Assembly (NCBI GenBank): GCA_028023455.1
Contig: JAQFVV010006739.1
Location: 250,001-314,000 of the forward strand
From: Epiperipatus broadwayi
Lineage: Eukaryota; Onychophora; Udeonychophora; Euonychophora; Peripatidae
Reading direction: 5' to 3'
Length of the DNA stretch: 64,000 nucleotides
In this document: in pieces, positions 38,256-51,167 of the stretch
Position numbering within the stretch: the stretch's first letter is position 1
Layout of the letters: each line of letters begins with the position of its first letter
The notes under the pieces: model-generated
Database searches by the model: none
Told to the model about the DNA's origin: nothing
The model's input: only the letters and a program-made list of their open reading frames with translations
Position numbers and translations under genes: made by a program

Positions 38256-41030
38256 AATTAATAAAATTATTTAATCATTATTTTAAATTATCATAATGAA
38301 TTTATTTAAATACAAGATTAAGTATTTAGTTCATTTTTAGTCTTGTAAATATATATATGACAAAATTTTTTGTATCCAGATAGTTAGCAGTTTGATGTGT
38401 GTACACAAATTCTATATAATCCTCTTTGGAATTATACAGATAGTGTTTAGAGAAGTTAAAAATTATAAAATAATGACTCTGTACTATGGCTAAGAATTAC
38501 ATTAAAGTCTATATACTTTTTATTTATGCCTAGTATATTTATAGTACAGTATATGATAGTCTCCAGATGAAATGATCATCTTAATGGTCACAACACATTT
38601 ATTATTAGCACTTGTTTATATACACATAATAGCAAACATTATGCCTTTGTATTCATGTATAAATGATTATTGCTTTTGTTCTATTTGCCTTATTATTTGT
38701 ATTTAATTAATGAAAATGATTATCATCAGATTTTGTGTTATTCAGTATTTGCATTTCGTAATTCATAACTATAATTATAGTGCATAAATTTAAGCCTTTA
38801 ATTCAACAACTTTAATTTTTTTAATTAATTTATATTGCAATATTTCCAATATATTTTAAACCAGTGAATCACTATATTAGAATTAAGGCAATCATCTTGT
38901 CATGGACAACTAAGTCAATGATTTATTCAATATTCAAGCAACGGACAACTTATTCAATCATATGATAGCTGCTATTTTAGATTTATATGAAATCTACAGT
39001 AATAGATGCATTTCCAAGACATTAGCTAACAAAAACAATTATAATATGGTTGTATACATAGTTGATCCTTATAATATTAGACTGACCATAATATATATTA
39101 AAAATTCTAAACCATCCTGGGTTGTATAACATATTATATTTAATCATTATAATTTGCATCAAGTCATGTAAACATATAAATAGCACCAATCATCACTGGT
39201 TTCATATCTATGTTTTTGTTTTTTGCTTATCATTTTAATTCTTAACTCATCTTAGTTTCCATATTAACTCCTCTCACTCTTTTTAATTCATTATCTAAAA
39301 GCATATTATCATTAGTTTTAATGACATTTCCTTTATAAAACAAATCAATATTATTAAATAATTTTTCATAATTGTATGATTAAAAATTAGAATATTACAC
39401 ATTTACATATAAAATTTTATTTATATTTATAACAATCACCATCTTATTATATATATATATTAGCAAAATGATTACACTTACTCATCTATTAATTTACCAA
39501 AAGAGATAAAGAGATTCTTTATCTTCAAATGTTAAATGCATTATTCTATTTTGTTTTTAACTTTCTACATTATAGATTGACTTAAACTTATTCATTAAGG
39601 TGCATAAAGAATAGCATTTAAAAACTGAAAATTTATGTACTTTAATTGCTGCTACCCAATTTTAATGATAATTAATTAATCATCTAATTAGTTTCTCAGG
39701 AGGTCAAGTGATATTGAAGCACCACTGTTTCTTCACCTAAACAATTTTTCCCCAAATTTTTTAGCAAAATATTAATCTTTGAAACTTTAGACGTAAGTAT
39801 CCATATACACCATTTTTCTGAATCACAGACAATTGTAATGGCATCAAATAATAATGCATATTTCGACAATCAATTATTAACTTTATAAACTTAATTATGC
39901 GTTATTAATTAGACTCTTTATACAGAATAGTAATAGTTTCCAATTTGATTTTGTTTGATAAAAATCGTTAAACTTTTGCGATCTTTTTTTGTTTTTAGTA
40001 TTCTTTGCATTATCAGACGTTTGCTTTGACATAGACTTCTTTTAAAAGATATAGGTTTTCTAAGAGATTTGCAAGAGAAAATAACATTAAGTAGCTAGAA
40101 TAAGAATATGCTTATATGATTTGAAAAAGTAAAGACATCAGGAGATTAATGCCTATTAACTGCTATATTATAGAGTGGTAAAACATGTGTGATGACAAAA
40201 GTAGAATCTTGACATTTGAAAAAATATGAACAATCATTTAAATGTAAAAGTATTTTAATAAACATTATACAAAAATGAAAATTATTGGAGAAAATTATAA
40301 AGAGGAAGTTATAATCTTTGGCCTTATTTGAATAACAATCAGATACTAAAACTTTAATTTTTGGAATTGCATGGAACACAAACAAATAAAAGTTAGAGAA
40401 TATGTATAGATGAACTTCATTCATACATCCTTCTTTGTAAGGGATAGACAAAACTGGTGAGAATTAATGAAAAAACCAATCATGAACCTATAAGAATTGA
40501 GCCAATGTTTTCTGATAATGACACATGTTCATGCCATGAAGCATCTTTAAATATTTTATAATCTAATTACAATTAAAACTCTAATGAAAATAATAAATAT
40601 TCACAAATAATAATTAAAACAGTATTGATTGAATAAATCATATTACCTCTTTGGGCAGTCTTTATGACTTTCAAATATTTTTAATAACAATTTTGGAGAA
40701 AGATACAGAAAGTTATCTTAAGATCAAATATCAACAAACTATTGTTTTTATTTTTTCATTTCAACAAAAAAAATTATTAACAATAAATAGTGATTACATC
40801 CTAATAAAAGAACAATAAATAAATAAATTGTACAATAACATGATTATATTAATGTTCTGTTTGCCATCTGGCTAGATTATGTTATGGGAACGCAATTGTT
40901 ATACACTTATGTGGTTGGCTATAATGAAGAATTTTGTGTAGAATATGAAAAACTAAGAACTTGTTTAATGGTATTAGCATTTTAAATATAAACATGAATA
41001 TTTTCTTTTAAAATTGCCTAACCTAAAATG
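38256..41030. other. AT-rich DNA, no gene recognised
   Basis: A 101-codon minus-strand frame (40,451-40,146) has no motif I recognise and average AT-rich composition, so it is not called. CpG-bearing patch at about 39,790-40,025. Confidence 0.45.
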
Positions 41031-41034
41031 CTGG

Positions 41035-42385
41035 ATAGGTGGGAGTTGATAATCAGGAAAAGGATAGAGCAGTTAAAGACCAGGTGTTGTCAAAGACTTT
41101 ACTGGAGGCAAGGAGCTGATCACGTTTCTTGATTTTTTTGAGCATTTGATAAAACAATGGTTTTTCCTAATTTGTTTCAGAATTTAAATTCCACATATCA
41201 CCTTTTTTGTCTTGGATATATGTTATACAAGAGATTTGTATAGTAGAAATAAAAGCATTTATCAATTGCAAATTAAAAATAAAATTAGTTTGATAAAAAT
41301 GAAATAAGTTATGCAATAATGAAAGAAGAAATAGTATATGTTTAAAATAAAATAAAAATAAGAATTGATGAGGATCAAATTGAAATATTAAAAGCAATAA
41401 AGAAAAAGGATTTTGAGAGTTGGTATAAATTGGCATTGTTGTTGAGGCAATTATTGTTAAGTCAAAGTGAGGCAGAGGAAGAAAAGTTGAATAATTGTTT
41501 TCTTGATCTTGAAAGTGCTTTTGATAGAATGAATTATTATATAATGAAAACTTAAAATAGAAATTAAAAAAAAAAAGATTATTGGAAAATTAATGTATGA
41601 ACCAGATGATATTAATTAAATAATATTCTTATTGAAAAATTGATATAAAAAGATATATGTGATAGGAATGTTGACATTTTTTTTTATATTTAATATATAT
41701 TAAAAAAGTATTGCTAAGTGAATATAGTTTTGAGAAAAATAGAATTAGTATTGGGGGGGGGGTGAAGGGTTTACTGATGATATGAGAATGCTTGTAGATA
41801 ATGTGATGAACTTATGGAGGGACAGAGCTTGTTCAAATTTGAAGTAAAAGTAATTGCATCTAAACTAAAGTGGTGAAAATAGATTCATGAGAAGAAAAGA
41901 TTAAAAGTAAAAACTGAGCAGGTAGTTATGGGATCAATTAGTAGTTTCAAATATTTGAAGAGATGATCAATGAGAAAAGAAATTGTAATAAAATTTTAAA
42001 GTTTGAGCTTTATATGGTGCAAATGTGATCAATTAGAAAAATAGAGAATATATATATATATATATGGATTTGGGAAGAATGGAAAAGACGATCTATAAAT
42101 ATAAGATTAGCAATATAAGGAAAACATATTTAATAAAAAATGAAATACTTTATTGGATTGAACAAGGGATGTAATTAGGTGAAGAAGAATTGTAAAAAAT
42201 ATAAAAAAAAAATGAGGGTGTGGAAAAAAAGTAGGTTAAGAAAGAAGTAGAATGGTGATCATAAAAAAAAAATGTTATAAGTATTTGAGACGTACAGGGA
42301 AAAATAGAAAATTTGAAAATAGTGTTTGATTTGTTTGTGAAATCTGCATTTTGTCAGTCTTCTAATAATGATAATGATACGTTCC
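41035..42385 (+). pseudogene. LINE ORF2 reverse transcriptase, decayed
   Basis: The plus strand shows CFLDLESAFDRM (about 41,497-41,532), equivalent to the first RT catalytic block (FxDLExAFDRV). About 250 bases later comes GFTDDMRMLVDN (41,768-41,805), equivalent to YADD. An 11-G run has disrupted the segment just before that motif. Further on, KVK and RWxG-type remains lead to TCTTCTAATAATGATAATGAT at 42,358-42,378, which looks like a LINE 3' terminal repeat. Catalytic Asp residues are partly retained but the frame is broken many times. No endonuclease is visible upstream, so it is likely 5'-truncated. Confidence 0.55.
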
Positions 42386-43900
42386 ATCTCTAACTTAACC
42401 AGTTTCTACAATTGACTACATTGTACTTATGAAGCTTCTGAATCCAAAGTAAACACGTTAAAGCAAATGATTAACCATTCACATATTAGATACATGGCCA
42501 AATTTAAATATGACCATGAAATGTATGTTGACCTCAGTATTCGTCCATCTTTATTTAGTCCTTACAAACCATTGTGAAAGCTTCCTGATACAATATTCAG
42601 CTCTCTAAATTGTAAAAATGGCGACATACAGAATGGAATATGTGAATTGCATATAGGCATGATCTGTCAAAAATCCCAATTTAATTTGCACTCTTTTCCC
42701 CCCCTCATCCACCAGTTGACGTGCTACCTTTAAATTGTAGGAAGATAATTATTAATGTATTTTTTTTATTAGTAATACACGGATTTTAACCCTTTCAATA
42801 TTTCATTCATAGTCACCGATACACTATGTTACGGGCGTAGTCCTAAATATATATGTGTCTATTAGAATTAAATGTGGACTGATAGATAAATGGATTTTAT
42901 TTGAACATTAAAAATAATAATGGGTAAACAATTTTTTACTTATATTTCCAAATAATTATCAGAATATTATTTTTGGAGCTCTTTTGGAATAAGCTGTTAT
43001 CACACATGATAGATTTTTTTTTCTTCTAAAGAAAATTGATTTTAAAAAGCATCTTCTTTTTAAATACTTAAACCAAATGAGAACTTTTGTACAAAAAATA
43101 AGTTACAATAATCTCTGAATAGTAGGGGGAAAAAAACCCTATTGCTTATCAAATAAAGATTTCTTTCTTTTTTTTTTTTAAAAAAAAAATCATTTCGAAA
43201 TCGAAAGGAAAAAAAAACCTATTCGCTATTTAATCCCAAATTAGGTTAAAATGATTGTTTATTAATACAATTTACATTATTTGAAAAACAGTGGTAAGGG
43301 GATTAAAAAGAAAAAAAAAATTAGAAAATCGTAATTTATTAAGTCTCATGAGAAAATGAATTAAGGGAGTTATTAATTTATCATATAGATCATATTTTTA
43401 TAAAATCATAAAAATTGATATTGAAAAATGAATGACTTAAATAATCTAATAATACATATTTAGAACTGATTTATTAATAATAAATATAGAATACGTTGTG
43501 AGCATGTTTTTCAAACTTTTTTCTTGAAAGTTTATGTACATCCACAATATGCGTCTGATATAATATGAGACATCTTTACTTTATGTGGTTTTTAAATTAA
43601 CCTTGTCGGAATAAAATGTCTTACAGGGATGGTAAATAGTGACAAACTTCCGATAATGATAAAGTGTTATCACGTGTCATAGTTCTCTATTATATACTGT
43701 AATTATCTTTCTTTCGGCAGGTAATATAATAGATATACAGGTAAAATGCTATTCATGTGAAATCCCGGTTTTCAAGCTTTTTACGAATTTGCGATTTTTT
43801 TTGAATTTCAAGAATAGATCTTCCGCCCCTCGCCAAAAAAAATAATAAATTATTCTAAACATTTGAATAAACATTAATTTTACTCTATAGTTTCGTTTAC
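42386..43900. other. Second CpG-retaining patch
   Basis: CpGs are frequent compared with flanking DNA (ACGGGCGTAG at 42,831; TTCGAAATCGAAAGG at 43,193; ATCACGTG at 43,670; CCGCCCCTCGCC at 43,823). No transposon is recognised. A 52-codon open stretch at 42,412-42,570 ends in TGA and has no start codon or convincing splice sites. It could be a regulatory or unique segment; function unknown. Confidence 0.45.
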
Positions 43901-44499
43901 ACAAAAATACTTTCTGTATACTTTAAATTTATTAAATAACAATAAAAAACTTTAAAATATAACCCTGCAATTAATATAATGTAAAAGATCATTTTTGAAA
44001 TTTTCTTGGACAATAGAAGATTGTAAATTATAAATGTTATTCTACCTGTATGTATACATTTCTAAAAGATTCTGCAGAGCAAACAAATGCACATATTTTA
44101 AAGCAAAAGTTGAAAGAATTACAAAAATGTTTTTTTTTTTTAATATGTTGAACAGAGTACAGTATATTAGAAAATTAAAAAAAAAAAATGCAGGAAAAAA
44201 ATTCACTATTAAATTTATATATATCATAATCATTAACATTTTCAATCATTATCAATTCATTTCAGAATGAAGGGTTTATTAAATTTAATCTAACATTGCT
44301 GATCCATAGCTTTTCTTCTTTACATGATTCCAGAAAACTTTCTTATACTATCCATCTACTTCAAGCACGATCTTCTTCTAAGTATTTTAAATAAATCTCT
44401 TTGGATTTTATTGTGAAACTTAAATGCCCATTTATTATCATAACTGCTAACAAAATGCACAGGTATTTTAATTATATATATATAATGAGACAAGCAAAC

Positions 44500-44780
44500 A
44501 GATATTTAAACTTTCTAAATACATAACACATAGGTTAGTATATAATATACTTATGTTGTTGGCCTGACCAATGATAGTACTAGCAAGGAAATCAAACCCG
44601 AACCTTTAGATTCATGAATATTGAATTTAATGTTCAGTTACCACATTAGTACTTTCACTGGTCAGATCAGCAACATCTGAAGAAGAAAAAATAATAATGT
44701 CATTTTAAACGTTGTGTTATATATTAACCTGTGTGTTATTACTAACAATTGAATATATTTAGAAAGTTTAAGTCATTTAA
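44500..44780. mobile_element. Foldback element of family F1 with tRNA-like promoter
   Basis: The left arm (44,505-44,587: AAACTTTCTAAATAC, CACATAGGTTAGTATATAA, GGCCTGACCAATGATAGTACTAG) is the reverse complement of parts of the right arm (44,650-44,778: AGTACTTTCACTGGTCAG, TTAACCTGTGTG, TTTAGAAAGTTTA). The loop, read on the minus strand, holds TTTAGGTTCGGGTTTGATTTCC-like sequence across 44,590-44,615, a fair box B. Together these suggest a tRNA-derived unit in foldback form. Confidence 0.55.
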
Positions 44781-47611
44781 TATTTATACATATATTTATT
44801 ATGAGTTTCAATTCTAGCTAATTATCATGACATACATTGAATAATATATTTATATGTAAGTACGATATTAATTCAATGGGGGGTGTGTGTGTGTCTAATT
44901 TAATAATAATTAAAGAAGTTAATTTTTTTGTTCCATTTTATTTTTTCTTATTGTTGATTTGTAATAAATTACTTTTGCATACTTCTTTATTAACAATATA
45001 TCAGGCTATACTGCAGTAACATATTTGAATACCCATCTATCAAAATTTCACATATTCTCACATACTGATGCATTAAACACAACAGAAAGGAGTCTATTAA
45101 ACATAAACATTCACTACTTACCTTATTGTCTTCAAGGATGATTATTAATTTAGTTTGGAACCAATATAGATGAATATGGGTATGATATGGTGGAGGAAAT
45201 AAAATACTCAAATCATTCATAATATTATTACTATTACATGTTACATTACTCAATACAATTTTGGAGCTCTCTCATCTTTAAGTCTGTTATTTAATTATAC
45301 AATTATTTCACTTATTTTTTCACACACACTCATTTACACCACACTACTATCAACTTTCACATAGGCATTTTGTGATCTAAAGATGATAAAAATGATATGC
45401 ACCATTAATGTCTTGATAATACAAAAATATCTATGCCACACATGCAAATCCATACAATCTGACTTTAGCCTTTGCCCTCTTTACTGTTGTAGTTGAAAAA
45501 ATTAAACTTGATAAGTCTTATTTTAACAGATAAGTTTTTTATTTTTGTTTAATGAATTTTTCCCTCTAGTAAAAACCTGTACAATATAATTTTATAAATC
45601 ATAATTATGTTTAAAATTAAAATCTTAATCAGTATTGCAGTAAAGATTAAAAATATAAAGTTTTTAAATATTAATCATTTTAATTAATTAGAATAATTTA
45701 AAAGAATTAATTCAACTTCTGTAATTATAATTTTATTAATATTATTGGAATTTTTATCTACACTTTTTTTATTGGCTTGCATATATTAAAATTTAAATAA
45801 TATTTAAATACAAAAATGGCAGCTTGAATATAATTATTCCATTTGATTTCCTCAGCTGAGAATCAGTCCAGCAACTTTTAGCTTTTTGATTTCACAGTTT
45901 TCCCCTTTTTACTAAACTCTATATAGAGAAATCAATAAATATGATATTATTTAAAACCACTCTTAAAAAGAGAATACTTGATAGTAAAAGAAAGGCAGCT
46001 TAGGATTATTTGAGAAATTAATTATACTGCTATTTATTTATTATCATTCTCTAAATGGGAAACAATTGATCTTTCAATTAGATTACATCAATGAACTTTC
46101 AAGATTTATGAAAGCAAGTCTAGTTGTAAATTACAAGCTGAAATTGTGATCAGAAATAAACCTGGAAACTTTTAATTAATCTATTTCATCTTAGACAGAT
46201 GCCAAATAGTTTTAGAACATGTGGAACATAATATAAGAATTGTGAGTAATAATTGCAATATCCATTTTAACATTTTTTCGCAAAAACTAAACCAATGCTT
46301 TTTAAAACTACAGAATCTATTATAACTTCAATAATTTTACTGTTAGAAGAACTTTGTGGTGTAACAATTTGAATGTGGATAAAATATGATTTTTTTTCAC
46401 ATTCAATTTTTTTTTCATAACCTAATTAGAATCCAAGTAGTTGTTAATATATAGTTTTTAATTATTAATGGAATAATTTGAGTTGGTCAAATAAGTAGAT
46501 GCAATAATTGAATGCAAAAATAGGAATATAATATGATGTCGCCTTCTTCACTAATGAGAGAAGTTCATTACTCTTATGAACACTGAGTTTATTATTAGCT
46601 TAAACTTATCCAAATAATCAATTATGGATTTGACTTTTATGTAAAATATCATTTGGGGATCTAAATACACAACCAATTGAACTTTAATAGATTGTAATCA
46701 ATCATTAGTGATTCTGCAGCAAAAAGTTGTTAATGTATTTTACACCCAGTAAACTATTCATTTTAGCTCACCATTGATGACTGCAGCTAACTATTAATCA
46801 ATCAATGAAATCTAAATCAAATAATTATAACATTACAAAGTAGAAAATTTAATGAAAAAACTTTGATTAAAAAACAAACTTAGATGTCACTCCCACTGTC
46901 TAAACACCACCACCACCACCAAAAAAAAAAAAAAAACCCGTTTGAAATGCTAATCTTGACAATAATATTCTCTTTTTAAACAAAAAGATTTCTGGCTTTT
47001 AACTTCATTATATTTTAGCCTATAAATATCATCAGTACAGATAACTAATGTAAAAAAAAATTTTTAAATTAGAAGAGTAATTAAATATTTAAAAAAATAT
47101 GGCTTGAAAAAATGGTAGAAACTTTCTCATTGTGCTTTTTTATATATATATATATAACTGTTATAAAATACCTGTAAGCAGTCATATAAATAACAACATC
47201 TATAAAATAAAACAAACATTCCTTGAAGGTTAAATGATATAAGAAAATGTGAATGAATCGACTAAAAATGTTTAGAAATCTAAAAAAAAATGTTTGACAT
47301 AATCTGCACTAATGATAAGACAAGTGTGTTATCACTTTACTAGTATTTCAAATATCAGCACAAGATCTTTTCTCTCATGTCTCATATATCTGCACAACTC
47401 TTTATCAATCTCTTCATTGTCACATCCAATTATAATTAGATTTACATGACAAACACTTATTGCTACAAGTTGAAAGCATTTCTTTCTGAAACATTTTTTT
47501 AGGAAGTTCTTTTGTCATAAAAATATCCATTGCCTCATTATTATATCCACTAAGTTCACTCACCATTTTAATTACTAAAGATAGCCATTGATATGCATGT
47601 TATAGATGAGC

Positions 47612-47615
<4 letters not shown>
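44781..47615. other. AT-rich DNA, nothing recognised
   Basis: GT-rich tract at 44,879-44,893 (GGGGGGTGTGTGTG), ACC repeat and A-run at 46,908-46,937. No gene recognised. Confidence 0.5.

Positions 47616-47699
<84 letters not shown>
47616..47699 (+). repeat. (TA)n microsatellite, 84 bp
   Basis: An uninterrupted AT dinucleotide tract directly upstream of an S1 SINE copy. It can extrude as a cruciform; length is assembly-sensitive. Confidence 0.95.
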
Positions 47700-47701
<2 letters not shown>

Positions 47702-47702
47702 T

Positions 47703-47830
47703 TTATGTGGTAGCATGTTTGGTATAGTGGCAGATTCTAGACTTCAAGATTCACAGTTATGCACAGATCTATCATTTCCAGCATCAGGCATTTTATGAAC
47801 TGAGCAATAAAGTCATTTCATAATTTTAAT
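47703..47830 (+). mobile_element. SINE family S1 copy
   Basis: Box A TGGTATAGTGG (47,720-47,730) fits the tRNA consensus well. CTATCATTTCCAG and TTATGAACTGAGCAATAAAG are the S1 3' signature. The box-B area is degraded. An SV-related SINE lies in reverse orientation 50 bases downstream. Confidence 0.65.
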
Positions 47831-47879
47831 ATATATTGTGTATATATAAAACCTGTTTTTGTTAACCTTTTTACTTTTT

Positions 47880-47975
47880 TTCATATGTCAAATGTGTTGA
47901 TCAGCAAACGAACCTGAGCCAACTGTTTGGAAGGCAGCCATGGTAACTACTATGCCACCAATGCTTCGAGTTTAG
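47880..47975 (-). mobile_element. SV-related SINE with TCC anticodon loop
   Basis: On the minus strand: AAGCATTGGTGGCATAGTAG (head identical to SV at AGCATTGGTGG, then a box-A-like element), CTGCCTTCCAAACAG (anticodon-like TCC), GGTTCGTTTGC (box B) and CACATTTGACATATG (body equivalent to SV ATGACACATG). It differs from SV copies with TAC at the anticodon, so it is a diverged or separate subfamily. Confidence 0.6.
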
Positions 47976-50160
47976 CATTTCTGATTTTTAAAAATTCTGC
48001 TTAATTTTTAATTTCTTTTTCCAGATATTATAAAATTTGTCTACTAAACTAGGTGTTTTTTCTTTACATATGTAGAATCTTTTTCTTATCACTTTATTTT
48101 GATAAAAAATGGAAAACAATTATAAATGGTTAAAATGATATTAATTTCTTAATTATTATTTTAGAAAAGTAAATATTTTATTTAATTTATACATATAAAT
48201 ATTGCAAATAAATATGTATGATGTTGGATTCCAATTTATGCAATGAAAACATGTTGGAGCACCAAATTTATAAAAGTAAAATACCTATAAAATCACATGA
48301 TCTGTATGATATTGCTGAGGATTCACATTGGAATTATTTATATAATGGAAAATATATGTATTAAATCTAGAAATATCCAAATCAGATCTCTCTATTTATT
48401 AAAATTCATACCATTCTATCAAATTTATAATAATAAAAATATATAATTGGTAAGCAATTAATTTACACCTCTAAATATAGTGGGCTAATATTTAGATACC
48501 TTTTATAATTATTATCATCTCATTTGTTTATATAGGGTACCATAGCAATATAATACCAATTGGTAATTACAATAATTAACATGAAGGCACACATACATCT
48601 ACATATTACAAGTCTTGGTAGTATATTTCAATGCAGAAACATGCAGAAGATCTCAGTTATTATCCGCATATTCAAAATTTTTGATTAAAAAAACTAAATA
48701 AAATAAAGGTATCAAAATTATATTTAGTTAATAAAAAACAATAATATGTACATGAAATAACTATTTATATTTATGAATAAACAAGATGGTATGCAATTTG
48801 AAAATTAAGAATGGTGATGATTATTGGAATGTCTTTACAAGAGCAGATTATAGTTTCAAATATTGAACTCTCAAGAAGTTTAAAACTTCTATAATTATAT
48901 AAACTTCTAATTACAATGATATTCTGATATAAGTACTATTAAAGTGCTGATAATTTAAAAATATCATTTGAGAAAATAATAAAAAAACAAGTATTATTAA
49001 TGTAGTTTACACAAGAAATATTTTAAGCATAATATAAAATAAAGAACTCATATCTCACAGAGGTTTTTAAATAAAATAATTTTGTATATAGATTGACTAA
49101 ATAATGAAACTTAAATGAGTGAATATCCATTTATAAGAGTTTTTTTTGTTTGTATGCTAATAATAAGACTGTTAATTTTCAGAGACCAACATTCATGATT
49201 AATAAGAATTCTTTTTATTGATTAATTTTTTAGAAAAGGTTTGCATGTTTTTTATTTCAATTTCACAGTCGAAATGGTAATCATTTGTAGAAGTTATATG
49301 TAATTTTCTATTTCACAAATAATGACTGTGGTCAATAGTAAATAATATGCATAAAAAGGAAAAAGGTAGTAATAGAACTGACCTAAAGAGTTTTGTTCTC
49401 CACTTTTTTATTTACAGTTAGCTTAAAACTATTTATACAGTTTAGAATTCTAAAAAAAAAAACCCAGAAAAAATAAGGCAACAGTCAAATGTTATTTGAT
49501 TACAATGTTTCAAACATATTTAATGAATTTCATAAATAGTTAACTAAAGAAAATCTGGGTAATTATTATCAGAGTTTAAAACAGTCAATTAAAAACAAGT
49601 TTACAAATTTAAATAAATAAATGAAAAGATAACAAGTTAAGTCAATAATTATGTTATGCTTAGTCTTACAACAATCATTATAATTATTGAAACAGAAATG
49701 TTTTCATGATAACAAATAATATACTATAAACGAATTTTTAAACCAAGTCTTAGTATGACAGATCTATAAGAATATGAAGAAAAAAATTATTGGAATTATA
49801 TTTCTGTATATTGTCACAACTTAAACATCATTAAAAGCATAAATTTGTGTGACATCAATATTTCATACTAAGTATACACATGTGTTTTTTTCTTGATTGC
49901 TACTTTTTAGTGATTATTTAGATATTGACTTAAAATAATTATGTAAAGTTAAAATAATTATTTAATATTTATTCTTTTTGGGAAAATTATTATTTTAAAA
50001 ATTGAAAGAAAGAAATTAAAAAGAGAAGAAACTATTGGGCAGGCCACAATCAAATATTAATTTTTATGATGTCAAAAAGTGGAAGTAAATTACTGTAACG
50101 GTTTTTAACAAGACTAATGATATAAATAACTATTATTGAGGTTTAATACACATTAAAATT
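47976..50160. other. AT-rich DNA, nothing recognised
   Basis: No coding or repeat family recognised. Confidence 0.5.
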
Positions 50161-50164
50161 ATTT

Positions 50165-50500
50165 AATATAATATAAGGGATTCGAACTCAAACTTTCATA
50201 CAACATTCAACTCTCCATGCCATCTCATATTGCTGACCCACCTGATCATAAACATGTTGAAAAGATAATCACTAATATACATATTTTATGCTAAACTAGA
50301 AATCATCAGTTGGTCCAGATTACTGTCCTCACATATATATATATATATATATAATTAGTGCTCAGCTGAGATTAATGTCCTCACATATATATATATATAT
50401 ATATAATTAGTGCTCAGCTTTATATTAAGATAGCCAATCTTCATACTTTAATGGACAGGCTTCAAACTATTCCAACTCACAACTTTTCAGCCTTCCCTTT
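50165..50500 (-). mobile_element. tRNA-derived SINE family S3, inverted copy
   Basis: The plus-strand text is the reverse complement of the copy at 50,800-51,167: GGGATTCGAACTCAAACTTTC (box B on the minus strand, GAGTTCGAATCCC), CTCCATGCCATCTCATATTG (box A), TGGTCCAGATTAC, TTTATATTAAGATAGCCAA, CTTTAATGGACAGGCTTCAA. It contains an internal duplication of about 52 bases around two (TA)n tracts (50,325-50,410), each preceded by GTCCTCACA and followed by ATTAGTGCTCAGCT. Confidence 0.75.
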
Positions 50501-50519
50501 CATTGTGTAGGCCTATACA

Positions 50520-50675
50520 GTGATTATTTATCTTTTCAACATGTATATGATCAGGTGGGTCAGTAATATGAGATGGCATGGAGAGTTAAGGGTTGCGTGA
50601 AAATCTGAGTTTGAATCCCTTATATTACCTTACATATGTGCAGGTGTGTGTAGGTCTGTACAGTGTATTAATTTA
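50520..50675 (+). mobile_element. S3 head fragment with 3' flank, direct repeat
   Basis: GATCAGGTGGGTCAG, GAGATGGCATGGAGAGTT, AAAATCTGAGTTTGAATCCC and GTGCAGGTGTGTGTAGGTC repeat at 51,010-51,167 with few differences. It forms an inverted pair with the copy at 50,165-50,500. Confidence 0.75.
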
Positions 50676-50799
50676 ATATTTAAAACATAGTGTGTCAAAG
50701 ATCTGTCCACCCCTCATATATGTATGTAAATGGATTATTCTCCAGTACACATGAGGGGTCAGAATGATTAAACAGTCAACATGAGTAGGATGACAACCT

Positions 50800-51167
50800 T
50801 GGCACTAAATTGGGTTTTGAACATTCCATCATCAGATTTTCAAAGAAATGGATGGCTGAAGAGTTGTAAGTTGAAGTAGTTTGAAGCCTGTCCATTAAAG
50901 TATGAAGATTGTCTATCTTAATATAAAGCTGAACATTGATTGTATATATGTGTGAGGATAGTAATCTGGACCAATTGATGATTGCTGGTTTAGCATGAAA
51001 TATGTATATTGGTGATTATTTATTTTTTCAACATGTGTATGATCAGGTGGGTCAGCAATATGAGATGGCATGGAGAGTTGATGGTTGTGTGAAAATCTGA
51101 GTTCAAATCCCCTATATTATATTATATATGTGCAGGTGTGTGTAGGTCTGTACAGTGTATTAATTAA
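50800..51167 (+). mobile_element. S3 copy, tRNA-like head intact
   Basis: Contains TTGGACCAATTGATG-like body sequence, box A TGGCATGGAG (about 51,066-51,075) and box B AGTTCAAATCC (51,100-51,110). Upstream body blocks (GCCTGTCCATTAAAGTATGA, ATCTTAATATAAAGCTGA) match the inverted copy. A GTGCAGGTGTGTGTAGGTC tail closes it. The tRNA-like part lies towards the downstream end of the unit, unlike a standard 5' head, so the element may itself be a dimer. Confidence 0.7.

Noticed and set aside
40146-40451. 101-residue minus-strand frame
   Set aside because: No recognised motif, and its composition matches random AT-rich sequence.
42412-42573. 52-codon open stretch ending PYKPL-stop
   Set aside because: Preceded by an in-frame stop with no start codon. 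The possible acceptor upstream (TTAACCAG) would leave that stop inside the exon.
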